NCBI GenBank assembly: GCA_000507305.1
Contig: DF240087.1
Coordinates: forward strand, 1 to 64,000
Length of the DNA stretch: 64,000 nt
Source of the DNA: Breviolum minutum Mf 1.05b.01
Taxonomy: Eukaryota; Sar; Dinophyceae; Suessiales; Symbiodiniaceae
Direction: 5' to 3'
The position numbers and the translations under genes are program-made. The notes beneath the pieces were generated by a model. That model did no database searches, had not been told where the DNA came from, and saw nothing but the letters and a program-made list of their open reading frames with translations. Below are positions 33,024 through 45,600 of the stretch, piece by piece (the stretch's first letter is position 1; each line of letters starts with the position of its first letter).

Positions 33024-36000
33024 ACAAGTAGATGAACAAATAAACAAGTAGATGAACAAATAGAAATAGATAGCTGATTATCAATGTCGTTTTTGCTAGC
33101 AAATTCAGCCATATCAAATGAGTATATGAGGGTTGTTCTAAATTCCTGCACGCGGAAAAGGACATCTTCGCTGAAAAAATAATTTACTTTCGCCAAACTT
33201 TAGCGAACCTCATGTTTATCTTTCGCGGTACATCAGGCGAGTATCGAACAGGACCTCGGACAAATGAGCCACCGTAATTTTTCTGTGGTGGCTGCACATT
33301 CAGATTCGATCTTTTTGCATAGTATTTTGGTCCTTGCTCACCTTCATCGGCCAGTTCTGACACTTCCACGCTCAAACTGCAGTACCCACCTCCTGCACAG
33401 AAGTCTTAGCAAGCCCACAGTTTAGGCCACCTAGCCTTCAAATGAAGGCCGTCTTTCGCCAAGGCTTTAGCAAAACTTTCGCCAAACTTTCGCGAAAAAT
33501 AGACCTATNGCAAGCCCACAGATTAGGCCACCTAGCCTTCAAATGAAGGCTGTCTTTCGCCAAGGCTTTAGCAAAACTTTCGCCAAACTTTCGCGAAAAA
33601 TAAACCTATATGATAGATTGGAACGTTTTTCAAATTCACCGATACATTCACAAAATGCCCAGGGACGGGATATCATGCGAAGAACGCAAGATACAAAAGT
33701 CATGTATTTGGGGTTGCCTTCCTTCCTGGTATACATGCTTTTGGACAGTGGTCGAGACTCTATACAAATCATATATACATAAACTTTCGCCAAATCTTTA
33801 GCCAAAAAATAATTTCCTTTCGCCATTTCAAAACAAAACTTTAGCCGAGACTAATAACTGCATACCCCAGGACCTTCGCAATGAAGGCCCCTGTTAAGGA
33901 CCTTTTGCTCAACTCTCATATACTCACTAACTGCCCTATTGAGATGGGGCCTACTTGCTACATCAATTCGCGGCGGAGCCATGGTGTCATCCCCTTTTCA
34001 TGGGAGGAGTGTCCCCCAGCCAAAACCTATTGCATCCTGCTTTGAGAAGTCTGCGCAAATGAAATTCCACAAAGGGATCACTGTCAAGTCCATATGAGTT
34101 GCCACGGAAGAAATGAGGTCCAAGGGTTGAGGTCACCCTCTACCACGCCTACGAGAATAATCAAATGATATCAAATCAAAACATCATTTACAGTACTGAT
34201 TCTGTTTTTCTGACAGCTTTGCCAAAATCACGGCAACCATTTCAAGTGAAAGAAATTGCAGTGCCATTGCAGTGCCTTCTCAAAACATACACCACCAAAC
34301 ATTAACATGTTGCAGTTGGCGTTGTCACAGGGTGCATCATATTAAGACGAACATCTTCACCTTAAAGACTAGTACTCACAATGTCTCTCAACAATATCAG
34401 ATCCTCATAAGAATAATTAATTATATGTAAAGAATATATAAGAATCAACCCAGGTACTTAGCTTGGAGATCAGGTCCAGAAAAAGGCTTTATGGTTTATG
34501 GATCCAAAAGAAACACTCGAAGTTGGAAGAACCTTTTCATTCAGCTCAGGAGCCACTTCTCGTGCCAAAGCATCTCGCTGTGAGCGGACACCCTGCGTGG
34601 AATCTTCAACTGCAGCATGGGCTTCCGATTTTTTCCTGAAAAATTGGCTGCAGGTGTTTCAGGGAAAAAAGGTTGACTCTTGGAACAAATTGCCTCAACT
34701 TCAAATGCACGATTAACCCCTATATAGTTACTGTAAATCAGTCAATCAGCTGCCAGGTCGTTTTGAACAATGGACTCATCGGAGTCATTACAGAGGGAAA
34801 ACCCAGGATGCACGTTGGTCCAACAAAGGACTGGTGTGTTCAACATCCGAGCATCAAGCGGGCCCAGTGTCCCAAACACGTTGCATGGTAGACATGGCCG
34901 CAAGGCGCATGGACAACGCTGGCATCTGTCACACTCCCACACGCCTTACACCACGTCAAAGTAAACATGCAACACAAGAAAGACAAATGAAGCAAAGCAA
35001 TTGATTTACTATGCTACTGAAACCTAGTACTAGTACAAGGGCAAAATTGAAGCAAAGTGAAAGATTTCAGCCATGTTAAAGTTTCAGCAGAGTACTGAAT
35101 CATGAAGCAAAATAAAATAATTGTGAGACATACTACATGGTCCAGCTTTTCCCAAAAAAAAACTTGGAGGAGAGATGATATATGAGATATGAACCAATGT
35201 GAGACTGTTGTATCGTGGTTGTTTTTATTGGCAAATTGCGATGCTCTTTGGGCATTTTTCCCCCAAGAAGCAAACCCCCGACCGCCATGGCACCTGAAGG
35301 CAAATCAAACCTGGGTATGTTGATTGTTAAGACGGAATGCCATCAAATTGCTGGGCTGGGGGTCAGCATGTCAGACAAGTCACGTGGAAAATCCAAGTGG
35401 CACTAGGAGGGACAAGGATCTTCAATCTGGTACTTTCATGACGTCTGGTGTGTTTGATATTGAAGGCATGGTGTGGCAGGGAGGCTCAAAATAATATTCA
35501 ACATGACGGGTACCTCCTCAACTTTGATCAAACCATCCAAAACAGGTTGCATTTTTGGACCATAGGACACTGATATAAAACAAATAGATGGCTATAAAGT
35601 CGATCCTTTAAAGGTTGTTTCGGGTCGTGCTGAATTGTCCAAGGTACATTCGCTCTCATCATTTGCCAGGTCTAATGCCTCATTTATCTCTTCAATGACC
35701 TGGTTCTCGATTGCGTGAGACGCAACTTCCAAGACCACATGACACCAAAATGGAAAAGAAATGCTCACGCTTGCCTAGAGAAAAACAGTGGAGTACCATC
35801 ATGATATGGGATTATAGTACTTACACTAAGAATTTGTTGAACTAATCGATCCAGTTCTGTTCCTAGATTCTGTCTAGCAAGGATGAGACATGATGAGACT
35901 ATAAACATGTTTGAAACAACTTGGGCAGGTTTCCAAGTCTCACCACAACATATTCTGGATAAGATCCATTTATATAAGCAAATGTGATCAATGTGCATTT

Positions 36001-38960
36001 CCCCTACCATTTCCAGCACCTGGCAGAGGCATGCCTCTCCTTCATAGGTCTCCAGCGCTGTCATAGCCTTAGCCTTCAGAGCTGCCACGCCGCCGTCCGA
36101 GAGGCCTCTGGACCTGACCCAGCATGACCGGTGATTCGGGTGGTGAAGGCTGGTGTCTTACCATCCCAGAATCTCTTAAAAGGATGTCTAGAATATTAAA
36201 CTATAAACATCTATAAACCAGTAAACCATGACCACCAACCCAAGATTGGTGGTAAACAACTTTGGGAAGAAAAAAGTCTCGAGTTCAAAACTTGATTTTT
36301 GTGACAAGCTTGTTGAAGAGTAATCCTTATTCATGTTGTCTTTCTTGAAATGGAACACCAATTGAATTCAGCTGCTACTGTTCTGCCATTCATCCTCCCC
36401 CAAGGCACTTTTCGATGGTGATCACTGGAGCAACGGCAGGATAGCCATCCAGGATTCGTAAACCAATAGTCGCAAAGACCAACGCTGTGCCTTGCATTTG
36501 GGATATAGCTTTCCAGGCATGGTAGATCATGGGATATCATGATATCATGACATATCTGGTTCCTCTCTTGTAAAGTGCCAAATTATATACACTACTTCAA
36601 TAACTGGAAATCCCGAACCCTGAACCCTATAAAAGCCATGATTGGAGATCATGTCACCTAACTTTCCAATAATCAATCTCTAATTTGAAGCCAAGAAATT
36701 GATGTAACAACAAATCATGTTTCGAAACACAGGAACTATGATACAATTGTGCTATGACTTCCTTTTGTGACATCAGGGAAGGTAGATCGACTTGTGTTGT
36801 TTCCCTGTAAGTCAACTGCCGGGAGAAATTGCAATTCTGGGGTGAAATATGGAGGAGCTTGAACACAAGCACACACAAGCAAATACGAACACGAGATCCC
36901 AAAGTGTATCAATGTAGAGCTGCAAAGGACAACCGTGACACCCGTGTCCAATGAAGACTCCAGAGACCGGCACATGGAATAGCATTGCAATAGCATTTTC
37001 GTAGATCAACACAACCACAAAGCAAGCTCCGAAACTTCAATGGCACAGTGCATATGCTTCTGCAGTACGCTGTGTCAGAAATACACAAACATCTATCGCA
37101 CATCTATAAACGACATGTATGGTAGAGTCATGCAGTAGGAGCATGAATGTTTCTTACATACCACCATGCCTGCATGCTAACACGAGGTCTACAAGTGCAC
37201 TTCAAAGCCCAAATCTCAATGCCCACGCAACGCGCCTTGTCCAACTCGTGGCTGCAAGCTAAGCATCACCAAGGACTCTCGCAGTTCAACCGCCTCATCG
37301 CCATAAATCGCCTAGAACAGTGTAGCTGGGACGATAAGACATCCCGGTTCTGCATAAAATGATAAGGCACCGGGCACCGGACTATATCAACATACTTGTA
37401 CAATGCCGTCGTACATGTACGTATGATCTATTAAAGTAAGAAAGCAAGATGCAAAAGTAGGGCTGGGGAATGCAAACAACTTGTTGGACTGAACCATACT
37501 TAAACACTAACATAACAGTATAATTATGCTTCAAAATGCCCAGAATGTCATACGTGTGTGTAGGCATGCCGTGGTCAAAACTATCTGCAAGTGCAGTAGC
37601 ACTGCACCGCAAACCCATGCATCCACAGTCAGATGTTTCAAGGGTCCTTGTGTTGGCCAAACCTGGGAGGATAACTTCCAGCCCCACCTTCAGGAGCTCG
37701 ACTTCCTCTTCAGCCACAGGTGTCATGGCGTCGAAAATTGCTACCAACAAAACGGAATGCTGTTGGGCTTAGTGTATCTGCTGAAGTGGGATCACGTTCG
37801 TCGGGGGAAAACAAAGAGCCACTGTGTTTCCAACCAACCATCTGCGATATGCCCCCAACTGTGTTCTGCTCTGCCTGGTCCTCAAATTGGGGGTGTTAAC
37901 ATGCTAATCTACAGAAATAGAGGCATAGAGGAATTTGATTATGGCCAGTTGCTGTCTCGTTGAAACATGGCGAATTTTGATCTCTCAAATCAGTGCTGTG
38001 TGTGAGAAACCTGTGCTCTCCAATGGCTGCATGGCTTATGATCTTCCAGAAAGATCATCGGGTCGTGTTGCAATGCTTGGGCCAAGACCGCATTGAATGT
38101 TTGCTTATACTCAGGTGTTCGGTATTCGTACTGCCGAGTTTCATGGTAATGATATCAACTTCAACAGGTCCAGTACGCCTTTAAAAAAGCAGTGGTGAAG
38201 CAGTGTCAGTAATACGAACCTTGCAGGGATAATGCCCTTGAATAGCTATTAGAAATCATGGAAGAAGTTTTGACATCTCCTGCAACTGACAAACAGCGGC
38301 CGGAGCATCCAAACTTACTTGGAATTTGCTTAGAGTTGAGAAACAATTCTTAGGTTGGCCACTGATACTCTGATGATAGTGAACCATTCGCCAAATTGTC
38401 TGTGTCTTGAAATATCAGTATCAAAAATAAATTGCTGCGTCTCTGTACCTGAGAGTATCGTTCCACAATGCTATGAATTCAAATAAATTCCAGTGAGTCA
38501 TCAAAGCTTGTCACCACTAAAACTGGTCAGAAAGCAAAACCTCTGACACTGGAAATTCCACTTTACTTCAAATAGCCTGAATCAAAATGAATCAAAACAT
38601 CAAAACATTGTGAATTTGCATGAATTTGCCAACTGGCCATGTTGGCTCTCCAAACCAAGTCATTATTGCATCGAATTGCAAGCAAGATACACTAAAATCG
38701 ACCAAATATGTGCGTTGACGAGTTCTCGTTTGTCTCAAGGACCACAGCCAACGCATATGCCTCAAAAGCTGAGGAAAATTGCCAAAGCGTCAGACGCACT
38801 TCCGAACTGTTCATCTTTCTGCAAAAGTCAAATCCATGTGGTCCTGCAACAAGTCCTCTGACGATTTGCTACAAAAACACATGCCATGGTTCGGGGTAAG
38901 TTGGCTTACTGCATTCTGCATTCCAAGGAGCTGGAATTCGGTCAAATGTTGGGCACCCAA
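25520..38960 (-). CDS. Exon series of one or more unknown minus-strand genes
   Basis: Exon-like pieces, in coding order, are: 38960-38900 (VIILLGAQHLTEFQLLGMQ); 37740-37655 (AIFDAMTPVAEEEVELLKVG); 36110-36010 (GLSDGGVAALKAKAMTALET); 35735-35650 (NQVIEEINEALDLANDESEC); 34640-34530 (KKSEAHAAVEDSTQGVRSQR); 32850-32720 (ETQRLEELVAKLNDKLMLQR); 32700-32500 (an acidic EEEGEEVEEPPEDEPSLDDQ); 32055-32010 (EILPQQEAEERNWE, GC donor); 31665-31570 (LKETKCSDLSRELGRLEAEL); 30540-30395 (VVKFLPIGTLMLLYIARNRN); 29590-29545 (DRLRKEELQRQAELK); 29150-28990; 28870-28785; 27415-27305 (ITGFITFEPPQTAEVTMRRV); 26755-26640; 26290-26195 (VWWVAFLFTIIFGAFKLL); 25900-25520. Several are heptad-like coiled coil; three are hydrophobic. 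They may be a long C-terminal extension of the transporter upstream or separate genes. No family is recognised. Confidence 0.4.
30640..31100. repeat. Long imperfect (CTA)n tract
   Basis: About 450 bases are dominated by CTA, TTA, CAC and CTC triplets with changing phase, including two similar sub-blocks of TATTATTATTATTGCTAC type. All frames are open because stops are rare in this composition; nothing suggests a gene. Confidence 0.9.
31335..31457 (+). CDS. Possible plus-strand exon
   Basis: After a CAG acceptor at 31335 the frame KDLFTKTPVLLEPDKRGMAS continues to LIKSVK and a GTGTGC donor at about 31458. It is on the opposite strand to the exon series around it, so it may be chance or a retained fragment. 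Confidence 0.25.
32956..33021. repeat. (GATA)n microsatellite
   Basis: About 16 GATA units with two GATG variants, followed by degenerate AACAAGTAGAT units to about 33060. Confidence 0.95.
33174..33840. repeat. Element rich in TTTCGCCAAA motifs, interrupted by a gap
   Basis: The motif CTTTCGCCAAA and close forms (CTTTAGCCAAA, CTTTCGCGAAAAA) recur about ten times. Similar end sequences AAAAAATAATTTACTTTCGC near 33175 and AAAAAATAATTTCCTTTCGC near 33804 frame it. A block of about 97 bases (33412-33508) is repeated directly after the N at 33510-33608, so true length is uncertain. No coding capacity is evident. Confidence 0.7.
33509..33509. other. Single-N join between overlapping contig ends
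   Basis: The 97 bases before the N and the 99 bases after it are nearly identical (two or three substitutions seen by eye). This looks like two contig ends that overlap but were not merged. Confidence 0.9.
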
Positions 38961-39207
38961 CAAGATGATGACCTCACGTGGTTTTAGGGAAGGGCAAAAT
39001 GGGAATCAATAACTAAGAAACAGCATCATTACACACAGTTTATCATGAAGATAAAACGTTGCGACTGTTAAGTAGGGAACAATTACTATTTATTTTTGGG
39101 CCTCTTGATTCTTGATTTTCACAAACGTCCATATGTCCAAACTTCCTGCAGGGCCTTTTTTTTTGAAGACCCGTGTTTCTGTACACATGTAAACTAGCTT
39201 GCGTGTG

Positions 39208-39322
39208 TATATATATATATATATAAAACTAAGGTGTGTATAGTTACAAAGGTGTACTGCAAGATTATGCGTGAATAACATATTATATCTATATATATAT
39301 ATACCGGCATATATATATATAT
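39208..39322. repeat. Cluster of (AT)n runs
   Basis: Three AT-dinucleotide runs lie at about 39207-39225, 39286-39303 and 39309-39322 in the intron region downstream of the last recognised transporter exon. Confidence 0.9.
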
Positions 39323-39639
39323 CACTGCACCAGTCTCTTATTCAATGGACGCCGCAATTTGGGCCAACATACCGTTTACATCATTTCATCTCACAGCAAC
39401 TTACCCAAAGTGCATCCAGGTCACATTCAATACACATCTCGGAACGAAGAAAAGGTAGGCACTAAAGAGTTTCAAAACCAAAGCAACTACAACCTGAGCT
39501 TTGCACAGGTTCACAGGTGGTTGACAATTTCAGAACTCTGGATGAATCAAAAACATACCACATGAGATGTTCACACATTCTTCTAACTCCACACCGTCGC
39601 ACACCCTTTTGCAGGATTTTACAGGCTTTTCTTGGTGGT

Positions 39640-42600
39640 TGTTTATGACTTTGCCCGCAGCAACCAAAGAAATGTGTGGAGATACATCTCTTCCTCCTTC
39701 CTGTCTCTCCAGTGCTCACGAATCCGGGCAAGTGTTCGAGTGGCCGCTACGTAAATATTGGCTCCCAGTTGGCTCATGACACCGGTGGAATAGGCAATGC
39801 CCATACCTGTGCAAACTTCAAAGAGCTCAGGTTCAACGAGCCACACCAAGACTGCGCAAGGGGAGGTGGCATGATAAGGCAATAGGACGTCAAAAAAATA
39901 GACCAATCATCATCAACAACATCACCATGATCAACATCATCACCATAATCAACATCAACATCATCATCATCATCGTCGCCATTTTCATCATGATGCAAAT
40001 CATGTCGTTGCAATCCCAGTCATGATGCTGATTAGCAACACAATGACCAGCATAAGCCATTTCACCGTTGTCATTAACAAATAATCATCATGAGCATGAT
40101 CATGTTCATGTTCATCACGGTCATGATCATACAAATTGTCCTCCTCCTCATCATGATGAGGAGCAGTAGGTGCGTGAATGATGTTCGATTGTACATTTTG
40201 TTCTCGCCCTCCGAAATAGAGCGTGCAGAGTACACACAAGCCAGCAAATTCAATGTCATCTATCCCACTTATCAGAGTCAAACATGTGACCAGGCAGGGT
40301 CTTTGGATTTGGACTTCAGATTGGGGCTGTGCAGTCCAGGACCACGTCAACACCCAACAAGTTGCTCAGTGGTTCCATTGCTCGTTATTTACAATGGAAT
40401 GATACGAAAAATCGCCATGTATTTGCTCGTGACATCTTGCACCGCCAAGCTGCGGCTTAGACCAATCCTCGGAGTATGCATTGATGCTGTCCATCCATGG
40501 GACTAGACGCGTTTCTAGGTGAAATTTTGTGTCAATGTTTCCCCAAATTTGGCTATCCCGAAATGGGTAGGTTATCTTTTGTAAAGGGGGATGCTTAAAT
40601 ATCTGAAAACAAACATCAGCTGAAAGAGCTCCCATGGCTGGAAAACGTTGGAACCACCAGTTGGATATTCATACCACTTACATCAACAGCATCATGTCAT
40701 TGCAGCTTGCTGAAGGACTTTCACAGGAATCACACCAAATCGATTGGATGTAACTATAGTAGCACAACTTAGATGTTGGCTGAGGCAACCAGCGCTGATT
40801 TCACATGCACTAGGTGCTGTCTCTCCCTGCAATAATTCAATAGTGCCAAGGATGGTAATATAGAAAAACTAGAAGACAATGAGAGGAACAATTAAAGCTT
40901 AGTTTATTACTTTATGATAAAATTATGTATGGTTAGTTATGATTCCTGAATAGTCTTGATCATAATTTATTGTGCCAGCACACTAGATTCACTAGATGAT
41001 GTAAAGTGTTATGAAGCATGTGAAATGCAAGCAATGTATCTTCCTGTCATCTTGCCCACCCGAAGAGTTTCTTGGCAAACGAGTGGCTGAGTTGGCACGG
41101 CGCCGCAAATGGCACCACCCAAATTGGCAAAGCCCAAGGCCAGCAACTCGTTGATTGCAATCACCTGGCTGGTCCGAAGATCAGCAGTTGGTGATACAAA
41201 CATATGAACCACAACCACGACAACTCAATATCAACCTGGGACCGCGATCAATCAACCTGCACCCAGTGTACTATTCTGGGAGGGGTAATTATGTAGCTGC
41301 TGATGAAAATTCATTTTAATTCATTTTATCATCCTTTTCCGGTGACCACGGTGACCATCATAAGACAAGCAGGGCTTTTTAAATCCCCGGTTGATCATAT
41401 ATACGCACTGAAAAACGTTAGGTCCAGTTGATATTGAGGTGGTGAAGTTTATATGGGCGCGCAATGGGGCCTTCACCAATACAAAGTCTGATGCAAAAAT
41501 CAAAAAAATGATAGGACCTGGCTTGGTTTAACATGAGAAAAAGTGATGCGGATGGTTGGAGTCCAACCTGGTCACCACTCTGTCATTCAAAAGATGGGCC
41601 CATGCATCAACCTCACTTAATTTTATAGCTGACTGTGCTGCAGTATCTGCTGCAATTTTACGTTTTCACTCCCAAAGCAAACCACTTAAAACATCTTCAA
41701 AAACCCATTACCCCCTATTGACCAATTGGTTGCTTATTTTCTTCTTGAAAGGAACACCAACTGTGAGCCTTTGACGTTCAACTATGGGTAGCAACATGCC
41801 CAAGCCTGATATCCAGCTTGCATGGCAAACCTTGAGGAAGTGGTCTGCGGGTATTAAAGGGGAGACTGAAAGAACTCATAAGGTTTGCTGAATCTTGTCA
41901 ACTTCTAAACAAATGAAGGAAAATCATGAGAAGCACAAGAATGACCATCATGAATCTGAATCTGCCATCAGATTGCTTGGTGATATAGTCTACCGCTGGG
42001 AGAAAGAAGTATATAGTACAAAATGCTGCTCATGTACTGCACAGGACACATACATCGAATTGTTTTGATTGTTTTGCACTCCCAGCGATTGGGAGTCCAC
42101 ACTTCTTGGCACCTGCAAACGATGACAAGAATGTCACCTGAGTCGCGACTGCAATACCTGGTTTAGAGTCCAAAATCTTTCAAACAAATCGTTGCTTCTT
42201 CTGCGGGATGTTACTATATATAAATGGTGGCGGGCGAAATGTGAAGCTCTCACTGCATCATTTGGGATTCCAAAGCGAGTTCCCATTACGACCGAGGCCT
42301 CCCTACCCCCAGGATCCCGATAAAGTTTGTTTGTGGAGAATTGATCACAAGAGTAACACAAGAAGCTCCCATCGGTTAAGATAACGATATAACAAACTCC
42401 ATAAAAGTCTATACAAACAAGAAAAACGGTATTTGAATACATATTGCATATGTCATATGTATATAAATATTGTAACGCATGGAAATATGGATCAAGGCAA
42501 TTCAACAGGAAGTAATCATAAGACCAAATCATGGAATTTCCATGCAGCAGTGAAGACATACCCCAGGTCGTAAATACACACAGCATTGCTGCTGTATCTT

Positions 42601-45600
42601 AGCCTAGCTTGGCTGTTGGGGAAGGGTGCTCAAATGTATTATAGTATTGGGTGGGTCATGAATCATGACTACTGTAATTGGTCATGAAAATCATGTGAAT
42701 CTCTCTTTTCAAACGCCGACTGACATTTCGTAAGTAATTTCCGAAGCTCAAGAATGACCATTGGATGACTAGAATACCAACCCAATACACCGTCCCCACA
42801 GCTCTGGTTTCAATGTAAATGATATCCTGGACGCACATTAACAAGCAAAACCCCATACCTAGTGAATGAATACAACATGACATTGATATCATTGATGCAA
42901 TTTCATCTGCTATTACTAGTACAAAATACTATACCATATTCAACAAATATTACACAAGATTAAACTATTGCTGTCAAATATGCCAAGCATAACCGAGTCT
43001 CCAAGGCCACCATCACAGCTCCCGGAAGCATTTCCTGCGCTCCGAGATGCTCAGTTAAGAAGGGGATTCACCAACCTTAATTATATGCTCTCAACATGGA
43101 CATCTTTGTCAGGTCACAAACTCAACCGAAAACTTTTGAAACCGCTACCTAAAAAGGGGTGCCGACAAACAAGATTCGATGATATGACCATTAAAAAATA
43201 TTTTGACCACCTTCGGGATATCTTCAAACTTCATTGGTGACGCCTGAGGGAAAAACATCGTCATTGCTAACAAGTTCCACTGGCTTATGGGTATCCAGGA
43301 TATTAGCTGAAATTTTGCCAAAAAAAAAGATTTGCATCCACTACAAACACCAATACTTGCCATATACTTGCCAGATTACCCCAGCACTGACGAGAGGACT
43401 TGTCTCATACTACTGGATGGGTGACAAACACAGGAGCTACAGTTTAAACCGTTCTCATCAAAAAGAAAGTCAGTGCTTGGCCTCGTTTCTCAGAAATGTC
43501 CACTTTCATGGGAACCTGATTCCTGGATCAAAGCTATTCAGACTCGATATAAACAATGATGCACCGCAGGCATTCTTCCCCACGTGGCCCCACTCCAAGT
43601 CGCCAACGCCTTGGCCAGCGCCACATCTTCGCTGGTCTTCATGGGCCATGTCAAGTTGGGCAAGCCGGCCGGCACATCCTCAGTGGGCAATATCTTGCAG
43701 CGTCAGAACCTGAACAATTCCTGCATGGTATGTTTACAATGCTGCTGTCTGATACGGACCCAGTGCACCCTACTGCAACAACCAACACTAGTACCACTGC
43801 TGTTACCACTAGGAAAAACACTACCACCACCACCCCATCGCCCCACCCCACACTGGGTGTGGGGTCTCATCTAGGTCTAATAATACACACATGGAAAGGG
43901 AGGCCAGTGATCCAGACAAGAAACAACAAAGCTGAAACAAGGTTGTTTTTTTTCCAAATAAACTTGGCCCAAGCGGCGCCAACAACTGCGACACCCAACT
44001 CAGATGCATACCTAGGTCAGAAAGGCTGCTGGGTCCGTGTCCCATATTGTATTCAACGAAAAAAGCAGGAAGACTATAAAACAAATCTTGTGACTGCTTT
44101 AGGACAAATCATCCAAAGCTGTACTAAGTACTAATTGTGTCTAATTGTACTAATTCAACTTCATTGCAATCCTTTCTGTGTCTAGGTCTTCTTACGCCTA
44201 GAAACCTGCTGGCAGCAAGGGCAAAGAAGGTCAAAGCGGAGAGCTCCTGGTGAAATTCATCAGAAAGATTATCGGCCAATCATGGTTCTCATACCTGCTT
44301 CTGTCAAAGCTACATCCAAGAGAAACAACAAAATAACATAATAAGATAATAATGAGATTTCTTAGGGGACAATGGTGCTGAGTAACCCATTTTTTGAACC
44401 CCCCAGTCTTGTTGATGGGTAGTTTTTGCCACAACTTGGGATGAAACCATGGCCTTGAAGTCTCCAAGAACCCGCAAAGTCCAGTGGATGCTTTTGGCCT
44501 TTTTTATCACCTCAAATTGGCGCACGACTGTCAGGTGTAGAAGTCGCGGCCAAGCTTGGGATAGAAGAACAAAAAACATCAAAATTGTGTTGAAATATAT
44601 TGGCTGGTGCAAATGCTGTTGGCGATGGCAGCTGAAATAAACCAACAAGAATCATCCCAAATGACACCGTCCTGATGTGTATCGTTTGTTTTTTCAATCC
44701 AATTGACTGCAGCCTTAAACGTTGCAAGGCCCAATGCCCAAATGAAGTTCTTGTGGGGGGCGGCCAATTACTCAGTGGAAATTAATTGGTCATCTCAACG
44801 TTTTGAACAACCAACACGTTGAAGTTGAAGCCCCAGAGTCCGAAAGGTAGATGATGGCACCTTGGACTGGTGGTTTTGGAATTCTGAAACGGGGATCCCC
44901 GGGGATCCCTATAGGTAGCAGTAGAACGACCTAGATTCTTAGATCACATAAGTCATCCGAACCACCTGTAAACCAAGTCGGTGAAGGGAAGATTAATGAA
45001 GATTATCTAGATAGGTGTCTCTCTGTCAAAAGGCTCCCATTCCAAGTCTGGCAGACGCTAACTGATCATTGGAGGAGGTCATGGATGCTCGCACTCTAAA
45101 GTCCTCAACAGCTTCAGTAAGTAAGATACAATATGTCAATATGGCGCAGTGATAAAAACTACAGCACTGAGAACAGTATAGAGGAGCCAACAATCACTGC
45201 CAAAGAACAAATACTCGCTGCAATGGTCGGCGGGCGAAGATCTGCAAGTTCATCAGGGTGAAACCATGCGATGGCCTTGGGCCCAGTCATTGATGAAAGC
45301 TGGCAGCCACAGTCTCACTCCAAACCCAAGGTACGAGGTACCAAGCGCACAAATGCAGCGAAGAAGGATGCAAACAAGTGACAAAAATACCTCCAGTGTC
45401 AGATTTTGGCAATCCCAGCATCGGCTTAAATTGAGAAGCCATAATGAGAATGGCCTGAGAATCCAGTCTGACAAAGGGGGCGTACAATATATAGTACGGG
45501 CAAGCATGCCCTGAATGGTGACAGGACTGGGAAGCATGCTTGTTGAAATTGGCTACGTTTGCTGACTTGCTTTTCTGTATAAGCCCGAAGATTCTTCGCG

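Noticed and set aside
30640-33060. Triplet and GATA arrays as CRISPR-like arrays
   Set aside because: Simple microsatellites without regular unique spacers, in a eukaryotic context.
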